This document shows, piece by piece, positions 57,319 to 64,000 of a stretch of DNA of 64,000 bases. The DNA is taken from positions 1,299,863-1,363,862 of the forward strand of contig CM055102.1 of NCBI GenBank assembly GCA_029204225.1, given 5' to 3'. Source of the DNA: Diphasiastrum complanatum (lineage: Eukaryota; Streptophyta; Lycopodiopsida; Lycopodiales; Lycopodiaceae). The notes beneath the pieces were generated by a model. The model was given only the letters and a program-made list of their open reading frames with translations. It had not been told where the DNA came from and made no database searches. Both the position numbers and the translations under genes were made by a program. Position 1 is the stretch's first letter. Every line of letters begins with the position of its first letter.

Positions 57319-59529
57319 ATGGCATCTATAAATGCATATCTTTTGGATACTAATGAAAGGCTCAACAAAACTAACTATTCCATATGGAAAGTTAGAATGG
57401 AATCTATCATGATCATGCAAGATCTGATGGAAATTGTAAATGGTAAGGAGGGTGAACCTATTCATCCTCAAGAAAAAGCCAAATACATCAAGAGGTGCAA
57501 TGTTGCACTACATTGCATAAAAATGAATGTTGCAAATGAACTCTTAAGAGAGGTAGGAGATTGCACTTCATCTCAAGATGCTTGGGAGACTTTGCAAAAG
57601 GTCTATGAATCCAAGAACCAAACTAGAATGTTAGCTTTGAAGAATCAAATCTATAGAAGCTATCAAAAGAAAGGAGAGAGTGCACATACTTTTGTCCTAA
57701 GAGTAAAAGAATTGAACAAAGAGCTAGCCTTTATAGGTGAACCTATCAAGGATGAAGAGCTTGTTCAACTCATATTGAATGGACTAAGCTTTGAATTTGA
57801 CAATTTGGTTCAGGGATATGCAATTATGGGTAAGCTACCCATACTTGAAGAACTCCAAGGCACGCTCATGGCCGAGGAATCAAGAAGGAGCCAAATGCAA
57901 GAGAGGATGGATAGGCTTTCCATCCAAGGTGGAGATGACCAAGCTCTCTTCACCAAAGGCAAAGGCAAGTCCAAAGGCAAAGGATCAACATTCAAGAAGT
58001 CTACAAATCTTGAGGATCAAGAAGGACCCCCAAAGGCATCTCCATCAACCACCAAAGTCAAGAAGGACAAATCAAAGGTGAAGTGCTACTATTGTAGCAA
58101 GATGGGGCATTATGCCTCGGAATGCTTCAAGAGGAAGCAAGATCAAAGCCAAGCCAATATGAGCAAAGAGGAGGAGGAGGAGAGTTCACATGAGGACTCT
58201 CTCATGATGTCCATATTTTCTTCAACAAGCTTCAAAGGAGAAGATCCTTGGTGGATTGACTCGGGTGCTAGTTCACACATGACTAGTAAAAGGGAGTTTT
58301 TCTCTTCTCTCTTATCTTATGATGGACCTATAAAGTCTATCTATACAGCAAATGATGAAGCTTGTAAGATTGAAGGAGTTGGTAGAATTCCCCTTTGCTT
58401 AGGATCTTCCAAAAAGATCAACATAGAAGGTGTTTTGTACATTCCTACAATAACAAAGAATCTACTAAGTGTTGGCCAAATGGTAGACAATGGTTTCAAT
58501 GTTGACTTTGCTTCAAATGAATGTTTCATCAAGAAGAAGGGTAAGATAGTGGCTAAGGGCACTAGACTTGGCAAACTTTATAAGCTGGATGCATTTGTGG
58601 ATACTAATGTTGTCATGTTGGCCGAGAAGAGCAAGATATCTACCTTTACTTTATGGCACAAAAGACTTGGACATGTCAACTCGGGTTCCATGGAGGCTAT
58701 GATCAAGGAGGAGTATGCTTTAGGCCTACCAAGGTCTATTGGGAAGGAATACAAAGTTTGTGAAGCTTGTGCCTTATCCAAGGCACATAAGAAGGTGTTT
58801 CCTAACTCCATCACAAAGTCATCTCATCCTCTTGAACTCATACACTCGGATGTGCACATTGCTAGCACCAAATCTAATGGAGGTTCATCCATGTTTTTAA
58901 CCTTCATTGATGACTACTCAAGATATTGTTGGGTGTTCTTACTTTCTTTCAAGTCTCAAGTATTTGATACTTTTGTAAAGTTCAAGTTGTTTGTAGAAAA
59001 GCATCATAATCATAGCATCAAGATTCTTAGAAGTGACAATGGTGGAGAATTCATCTCCAATGAGTTCAAGGCCTTTTGTGAGGAGGAAGGGATCAAGAAA
59101 GAGACTTCTTGTCCTTACACTCCTCAACAAAATGGAGTTGCTGAAAGAAGGAATAGAACATTATGTGAATGTTCTAAGGCTTTAAGATTAGATGCTTGTT
59201 TGCCCAAATCCTTTTGGGGTGAGTCTCTTGTATGTGCAAACTACTTGATGAATAGGGTGTCTTGCAAAGCAATTGAAGGCAAAACTCCTTATGAGATGTT
59301 GTATGGAAAGAAACCCAATCTTAATCACTTGAAAGTTTTTGGGTGTATATGTTATGTGCATGTGCCATTGGAAACAAGGACCAAGGAGGATCCATCTTCC
59401 ACAAGAGGGATCATGCTTGGATATGCAAGCTCAAGCAAGGGCTACAAAGTCTATCTCCCATCCTTGAACAAATTTGTTGTTTCAAGGGATGTCATCTTTG
59501 ATGAACATCATATGCATATGCTTGAATAA
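57319..59529 (+). CDS. element F gag-protease-integrase polyprotein
   Basis: 736 codons. Gag starts MASINAYLLDTNERLNKTN and TNYSIWKVRMESI; zinc knuckle CYYCSKMGHYASEC at residues 256-269. Protease WWIDSGASSHM with catalytic D314. Integrase: zinc-binding LWHKRLGHVN (H447) and CEACALSKAH, core D511 (HSDVH), D573 (LRSDNGGEF), E609 (AERRNRT), with exactly 35 residues between D573 and E609, then GCICYVHVP and GYASSSKGYKVYLP. All catalytic residues are present. It ends at TAA (59527-59529); the same frame reads on through GSSAPTIKKK to the RT ORF, so gag-pol is split by one stop. The start is chosen because it matches the gag starts of A and I. Confidence 0.95.
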   Translation: MASINAYLLDTNERLNKTNYSIWKVRMESIMIMQDLMEIVNGKEGEPIHPQEKAKYIKRCNVALHCIKMNVANELLREVGDCTSSQDAWETLQKVYESKNQTRMLALKNQIYRSYQKKGESAHTFVLRVKELNKELAFIGEPIKDEELVQLILNGLSFEFDNLVQGYAIMGKLPILEELQGTLMAEESRRSQMQERMDRLSIQGGDDQALFTKGKGKSKGKGSTFKKSTNLEDQEGPPKASPSTTKVKKDKSKVKCYYCSKMGHYASECFKRKQDQSQANMSKEEEEESSHEDSLMMSIFSSTSFKGEDPWWIDSGASSHMTSKREFFSSLLSYDGPIKSIYTANDEACKIEGVGRIPLCLGSSKKINIEGVLYIPTITKNLLSVGQMVDNGFNVDFASNECFIKKKGKIVAKGTRLGKLYKLDAFVDTNVVMLAEKSKISTFTLWHKRLGHVNSGSMEAMIKEEYALGLPRSIGKEYKVCEACALSKAHKKVFPNSITKSSHPLELIHSDVHIASTKSNGGSSMFLTFIDDYSRYCWVFLLSFKSQVFDTFVKFKLFVEKHHNHSIKILRSDNGGEFISNEFKAFCEEEGIKKETSCPYTPQQNGVAERRNRTLCECSKALRLDACLPKSFWGESLVCANYLMNRVSCKAIEGKTPYEMLYGKKPNLNHLKVFGCICYVHVPLETRTKEDPSSTRGIMLGYASSSKGYKVYLPSLNKFVVSRDVIFDEHHMHMLE

Positions 59530-59559
59530 GGCTCAAGTGCTCCAACAATCAAGAAGAAG

Positions 59560-60537
59560 ATGGCCGAGGAGCAAGATCTTGGTTTTGAGGAGGAGCTCAT
59601 GGAGGAGCAAGCACCAAACCCACCTATCACACCAAGGAGATCTTCAAGGGCAAAAGTGGAGCCATCAAGGCTCACATATCAAGGCAAAGGACAGCAAGTT
59701 GAGGGTATCTCATCCACTTCTTATGCTTTATCTAGTTTTGAAGAACCGTCTAATGTTGAAGATGCATTGAACTCCAAAGAATGGTATAAAGCTATGTTGG
59801 ATGAGTATGATGCCTTGATTGAGAATGAAACTTGGTTGCTTGTTGAGAGACCTCAAAGGAATGTAATAGGATGCAAGTGGGTCTTCAAGCTTAAGTTGAA
59901 TGCAAATGGGAGTGTTAACAAACATAAAGCAAGATTAGTTGCAAAAGGTTATGCTCAAGAGAGAGGGATAGACTATGAGGAAACTTTTGCACCCATGGCC
60001 AAGGTGGTCACAATAAGACTAATCATTGCACTTGCATCACATTTTGGATGGATTCTATGTCAAATGGATGTCTCTAATGCTTTCTTGAATGGTTTTTTGG
60101 AAGAGGATATCTATATGGAGCAGCCACAAGGGTTCATCAAGCATGGAATGGAGAACAAAGTATGCCATCTCCAAAGAAGCATCTATGGCTTGAAGCAAGC
60201 CTCGAGATCTTGGAATTCAATGTTACATTGCTATCTTATTTCACTTTCTTTTGTTCAAAGTGAATATGATCCCACTCTTTACATTAAGTTTGATGATGTT
60301 GGTATTGTACTTTTACTCATTTATGTAGATGACATCATCATTAGTGGAAATAGTGTTGATGGTATTGAAAAAATCAAGATAGATCTATCCTTAGAGTTCA
60401 AGATGGTAGATCTAGGGTGTCTTCACTTCATCTTAGGCATAGAAGTACTTAGAGGGTCTGATTTTATCTTTATAAGTCAAGTAAACTATTCTCAAAGTCT
60501 TTTGAAGAAGTTTAAGATGGAAGTATGCAAGATCTAA
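59560..60537 (+). CDS. element F reverse transcriptase (RNase H removed)
   Basis: 325 codons in the same frame as gag-PR-INT. Linker with SRAKVEPSRLTYQGKG, then RT: NVIGCKWVFKLKLNANGSVN, KARLVAKGYAQERGIDYEET, QMDVSNAFLNGFLEEDIYME (first D), SIYGLKQASRSWNSML, LLLIYVDDIIISG (YVDD at residues 255-258). It ends at KKFKMEVCKI with a stop created at a deletion joint (about 60532). RT itself is complete in motif and could be functional if translated, but the natural start is the upstream polyprotein, cut off by the TAA at 59527. The ATG at 59560 is only the first Met after that stop. Confidence 0.9.
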   Translation: MAEEQDLGFEEELMEEQAPNPPITPRRSSRAKVEPSRLTYQGKGQQVEGISSTSYALSSFEEPSNVEDALNSKEWYKAMLDEYDALIENETWLLVERPQRNVIGCKWVFKLKLNANGSVNKHKARLVAKGYAQERGIDYEETFAPMAKVVTIRLIIALASHFGWILCQMDVSNAFLNGFLEEDIYMEQPQGFIKHGMENKVCHLQRSIYGLKQASRSWNSMLHCYLISLSFVQSEYDPTLYIKFDDVGIVLLLIYVDDIIISGNSVDGIEKIKIDLSLEFKMVDLGCLHFILGIEVLRGSDFIFISQVNYSQSLLKKFKMEVCKI

Positions 60538-60720
60538 GCACATTGAGATATGCCATCACTTTGTGAGAGAAATGGTGCAAGCCAAGGAGATTGCTTTGGA
60601 GCATGTTCCAAGCAATGAATGTGTAGCTGATCTACTTACTAAACCACTTCAAAAGACACCTTTTATGAAGTTCAGATCATCACTTGGAGTGATTAGTAAA
60701 GCAATGATTGAACCAAGCTA
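60533..60720 (+). pseudogene. element F RNase H C-terminal remnant
   Basis: In a frame shifted relative to RT: SKHIEICHHFVREMVQAKE, then VPSNECVADLLTKPLQKTPF and KFRSSLGVISKAM, the normal copia RNase H end. The RNase H body, with the catalytic D, E and D motifs, has been removed by one deletion between KMEVCK and SKHIEI. The ORF ends with TAG at about 60720 right before the PPT. Confidence 0.92.
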
Positions 60721-60722
60721 GA

Positions 60723-61417
60723 TAGTGAGGAGGAGTGTTAAAAATTCACAATTCTAGCTTGACTAGTTTTGGTCATATGACTTGTAAATAGTTAGATGGT
60801 CATGATGTGGCTTGTCACACGTGCCAAATAGCATAGGATTCCATTCATAAGGATGTTCTCAAGTAGACCTAAGTGTTAGAACCTTTGGAATGAGTCCAAA
60901 TTATGCTTAGATACAAGGGAGAAAAAATAGGAGCTATTTTTGGTAATTTTTGCATTGTTGAGGGATCTCCAAGATTCCAACCCTAACTTGGTAGGGATGA
61001 AAGATCCACCAAAATTATCATTAGGGATAGGTTTAGGGCTACTCATACTTGCCCAAAACCGTGATGGATCATGTATATATAGGTGATGATATCTCACCAA
61101 AATTAATCAAGCAATTTCATGTTTTTTCTCTCATAATGGTGCAATTGCTCTCTATGTTCATAATTGTTTGAGTACTTGTGATTACTAATGATTATAGGAT
61201 TGAATGTAGGTCTGGTGTACAGTACTCAGACTGTGGGAGGCCGTACTTTCACACGTGTGAAGCCTTCTTCAAGGATTTGGGCCATTTAGTGAGGTTCAAG
61301 CATAGATTTTTGATGGATTTTGATGGTTCAACTTGTGCTAATCTTATGAAATCATAATCTATTGTTTCCCTCATCATTTCAAGTGTTTTAGGATCCTTAT
61401 TTGCTGTAATTTTTACA
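60723..61417 (+). repeat. PPT and 3' LTR of element F
   Basis: PPT region TAGTGAGGAGGAG (60723-60735), LTR 60736-61417 (682 bp). TATATATA at 61074-61081, TTCACACGTGTGAA at 61248-61261. Followed by TTTCC, the target duplication. Confidence 0.97.
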
Positions 61418-61580
61418 TTTCCTTGATTGCATTAGCGATTGACTCAAATTGTGAGACATAGCTATCTGCATCATCTGAAGTAGTCCCTTTAAAATAATCA
61501 TACTTAATTTTTGAGATAGAAGTGAAAATTTGTTTTTGGCCAATACTAGTGAGGTCGAGTTCATCTAGAGTGATAGCTTG
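61418..61580 (-). pseudogene. gypsy gag fragment (minus)
   Basis: Minus reading: ELDLTSIGQKQIFTSISKIK, YDYFKGTTSDDADSYVSQFE, SIANAIKE, a gypsy gag entry motif. It points towards F, so before F inserted, two gag fragments faced each other head-on at this point (see 54967-55825). Confidence 0.55.
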
Positions 61581-61860
61581 AATTCATTTGGATCAAAACG
61601 ACTTGGAGGCTGTGTATGTACTTTTCACACGTGTGAAACCATACAACAACTTTCATTTCAAGCTACTTTGTGTTTGTTGGTCTCAAAATCACAATACTAG
61701 TTCTTTTTTTGTGCTTTTTGAAGCATAGTATTGATCTAGATTCAATCTAGCTAATGCCTATGACCAAATAGAGTTTTGGATCATTGAAGCATTTCTATTT
61801 AGAGTCTAAGGTCAGATCTTAGAGACTGATTTTTTCAGATCCTTAGTTGAAGTGAAATAT
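61581..61860 (+). repeat. LTR-like fragment with palindrome
   Basis: Resembles the 3' portions of the A and F LTRs in layout: exact CACACGTGTG at 61626-61635 (inside TTTTCACACGTGTGAAA), then a T-rich stretch and GATCTAGATTCAATCTAG. The flanks GTATG and CATAC on the two sides of the palindrome could extend it as a stem. No PBS follows; the sequence changes to gypsy gag/PR at 61861. Confidence 0.4.
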
Positions 61861-62790
61861 CTAAAAAAACGCGACAGAAAAAGCGAAGGTCGCAGAACAG
61901 TTAGTAAAAATTCCTAGTAATAAAGAATTAAAGCTTGATAAGTCTAATGGAAAGCATTATGATGTTGATATTAGTTCAGAAGCTAAGAATCTTTTAGACG
62001 AAGAAATTAGAAAAGTTAAAAAAGTGACATTTTCAGATCCAGTTATAAGTAGTGAGATACCTACAGATCTGTCGCCACTTAGAAACCATTCTTATAATAT
62101 TGTCGAAGACCTTGTTTCTAGAATGCCCAATATAACTTTTAAACAGCTATTAGACGATAACCAATATTATAAATAAAAAATTAAGCAATTTTTGCAAAAT
62201 AAAAAAAGAAGAAAAGCAAAGTTACTAGTAGTCAACATAGGATTAGTTAATTATGGTGATGAAGGCCAACCAGAGATTCAAGTAGTAATTAATGGCTGCA
62301 TCTTAGATAATGTACCCATAGATTCCGGATCTAGTGTAAATATAATGACTGAAGAAACAGCATATGAATTAGGCATTCATCATAGAATCGCACCCACTTT
62401 AAGACATTTAAGATTAGCCAATGCAACTAGAAGATCACCAATAGGAGAACTATCTCAGGTTACAGTTTATATTGGAGACCATAAGTTTATTATAGATTCT
62501 ATAATATTAAAAACTACGAGACAATCCTCATATAAAGTGTTATTAGGATGACCATGGCTCTATCAGGCCGATGTTATAACCCACTGGAAGAAAAAGGAGA
62601 TTACCTTCAGAGACCAGATGGAGACACCGACAGGAAAAAGTCATAAAAGAATTTTCATATCATGGGAAAAAGATAAGTACGAAGGTGAGACACCTACATC
62701 TTCCTCGAGCTATACTTCGGAGAGAGAAGGGCTTCAGTCAGTAGGGACCGAGGAAGGGGAGAGGTTAGTTACATTAAGAATACCTGCATG
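61861..62790 (+). pseudogene. gypsy G3 gag end, protease and linker
   Basis: Reads KVAEQLVKIPSNKELKLDKS, NIVEDLVSRMPNITFKQLLD, a stop, RRKAKLLVVNIGLVNYG, then retropepsin IDSGSSVNIMTEETAYELGI (D in DSG), IGELSQVTVYIGDHKFI and SSYKVLLG. After a stop, PWLYQADVITHWKKKEITF and DKYEGETP. The protease and linker match G1 (50427-50570, minus), so the two are one family. It is cut at 62790 by a copia LTR, before RT. Three stops make it inactive. Confidence 0.85.
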
Positions 62791-63618
62791 TGCAAAAAGT
62801 ACAAAAAGGACCAAGAGTGGATCCTAATCTGATCCTCAAGAGGGATTGGTTGTCAGATTACTTGATCTATCAATCTACTTTAGATTAAGATCAATCTAGA
62901 TCAATTCTAGACACAAAATCCTAACAAGAACAATCATTAATTGAAGGTAAGTGTACTTTATGGTTTCACACGTGTGAAAAACTATCTGAGTATGGACTCC
63001 AACCTGAAAATCAAGTACACATCAATAGAACCTCAAAACAATCAAAACAAATGTAGACAAATGGAGAGAATCACGTAAAATTGCTTCCAGAACCAAGATT
63101 GGTTCTCACATTGATTATGGCCAAATGTGGCTCTATATATACAATAAGTGGGAGCTCATGGTACTGATCATCCCTATGATACCACATGTGTGAAGGTGCT
63201 TTGTCATATGATGATTCATCATGCAAAACTGACACTTGGACAAGCCTTCTATTTTGAGCACTTTTGGTCCATTTTTCTTCTATATGGAGATCTACTTGGA
63301 AATCTTCTAGAAGTCAAAATTTGCCTACTTCAGCTTATTCCACACATGTGAGCTATACTCTACACATGGGATATGACACCTAACCAAAGGATGTGGCTCA
63401 TGCAATCAACAGATTGCTGCCATGTGTCATATGTCTAGAAAACTATTTTTTGGCCTTTTTAGCCACTAGAACTTGAATTAGATCATATGTACAACCTATA
63501 TGATTATGGTACATGACAAGTACACTATATTCACACGTGGGAACAGGCTCCACACATTGGAATCATCCTATATACAAGATTTTTGGCCTCTACCAAGCTT
63601 ATTTTTTCATTTTTCACA
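62791..63618 (-). repeat. 3' LTR of a copia related to A (minus)
   Basis: Plus boundaries TGCAAAAAGTAC (62791) and TTTTTCACA (63618). The complement GAGGACGAG at 63619-63627 is the PPT. TATA box TATATATA on minus at 63141-63134; palindrome TTCACACGTGTGAA at 62965-62978, 165 bp downstream in transcription direction. Homologous to the A LTR. A possible target duplication GCATG is at 62786-62790, to be compared with DNA beyond the window. Confidence 0.75.
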
Positions 63619-64000
63619 CTCGTCCTCAAAAATCTAGCTTGATGGAAAACATGATGATCTTGAACTTGACTCCATGGGCTGAATTGGTCTTTGTTGGTTC
63701 AAAAGGTGTGAAGATCAGCCAATGAGCTTGATTTTGATCTGAAATCGCCATATCCATGATAGTGCTTCTTTGATGTTGACATCTTTGATGAGCTTGAGAG
63801 CTTTGCACCATCCTAGCACCTCCAAAATTGATCCCTTCCAAATTTCATGTAGATGATTGACCTTGAGGCTTGATCCTTCTTCATGTGCATGCTCCTCCAT
63901 GAGAAAATAAAGATTTCTTTTTGATTTATTAGGATCACAAAGATCTAACATCATGTTACCATGATCTAGAGAATTAGACTCATCCAAATTGGCAAGACTA
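63619..64000 (-). mobile_element. 3' internal tail of the right-edge copia
   Basis: Read on minus, CAAAATCAAGCTCATTGGCT then GATCTTCACACC and CAATTCAGCCCATGGAGTCA match 2850-2930 of element A, which shows this is the non-coding tail or end of pol just upstream of the PPT. A 90-codon minus ORF (63715-63987) has no recognised motif. The rest of the element lies outside the window. Confidence 0.65.

Larger units (their letters stand above)
55826..61417 (+). mobile_element. Ty1/copia element F, very young, RNase H-deleted
   Basis: 5.59 kb, two 682-bp LTRs (55826-56507, 60736-61417), PBS 56508-56520, PPT 60723-60735, perfect target duplication TTTCC (55821-55825, 61418-61422). LTRs differ at three positions by eye (CCTG/CTTG near 56137, TAGTTC/TAGGTC near 56290, ACAATAC/ACAGTAC near 56306), about 0.4%. 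Gag, protease and integrase are in one open frame; RT is open after a single TAA; RNase H is largely deleted. Inserted in gypsy gag DNA. Confidence 0.97.

Noticed and set aside
63715-63987. 90-codon minus ORF at the right edge as a host gene
   Set aside because: It lies directly upstream of a copia PPT and LTR and its end is homologous to the tail of element A; no domain seen.

Overview
The window is plant nuclear DNA made almost entirely of LTR retrotransposons nested in one another. I recognise no host protein gene and no RNA gene. A land plant, probably a seed plant with a large repeat-rich genome, is indicated by the many Ty1/copia elements (UBN2-type gag, CX2CX4HX4C zinc knuckle, protease with DSG, D,D35E integrase, YVDD reverse transcriptase), by copia primer sites matching the 3' end of plant initiator tRNA-Met (TGGTATCAGAGCC), by plant Ty3/gypsy gag and pol fragments, and by a LINE tail. 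The species cannot be named from the sequence.

Layout. 1-3552: copia 'A' (+), 5' LTR outside the window, gag-PR-INT broken by frameshifts and joined directly to its 3' tail and 3' LTR. 3553-3864: LINE tail. 3865-8059: AT-rich, only a (CT)n/(C)13 tract. 8060-8570: repeat family R. 8693-9160: copia RNase H fragment (-). 9170-13736: unrecognised. 13737-14387: copia PBS and LTR (-). 14388-18155: nothing recognised. 18156-24190: copia 'B' (-), complete in layout, 5-bp target duplication GAAGG. About 25020-29209: gypsy 'H' (-), gag only. 29511-30800: 3' LTR and RNase H tail of another copia (-). 30819-32576: repeat R and unassigned DNA.

32577-43510 is a nest. Old copia 'D' (-) is split by element 'I' (33513-38083, -, target duplication TTTTC). 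Next to D lies copia 'C' (+), split inside its integrase by element 'E' (39636-43097, -, target duplication CTTGT). 43511-44855 holds two tandem copies of repeat R. 46105-50940 is a gypsy 'G1' (-) whose integrase reads in frame into an unrecognised coiled-coil protein. 51244-55825 looks like a very long gypsy LTR plus gag 'G2' (+). It is interrupted by the youngest element, copia 'F' (55826-61417, +, target duplication TTTCC, LTRs differing at only three sites by eye). 61418-62790 carries more gypsy gag/protease, and 62791-64000 is the 3' end of a further copia (-) related to A.

The complete copias encode the usual cycle: gag forms the particle, protease cuts the polyprotein, RT/RNase H copies the RNA from a tRNA-Met primer, integrase inserts the cDNA. 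No single element here is intact. F has an in-frame stop and has lost most of RNase H. I has lost RT and RNase H. E keeps only RT/RNase H. Because F and I still have matched LTRs and perfect target duplications, they were probably moved by proteins from other elements.

The most notable shared signal is a perfect 10-bp palindrome, CACACGTGTG, present ten times. Where the LTR is clear it lies about 160-175 bp downstream of a TATA box.
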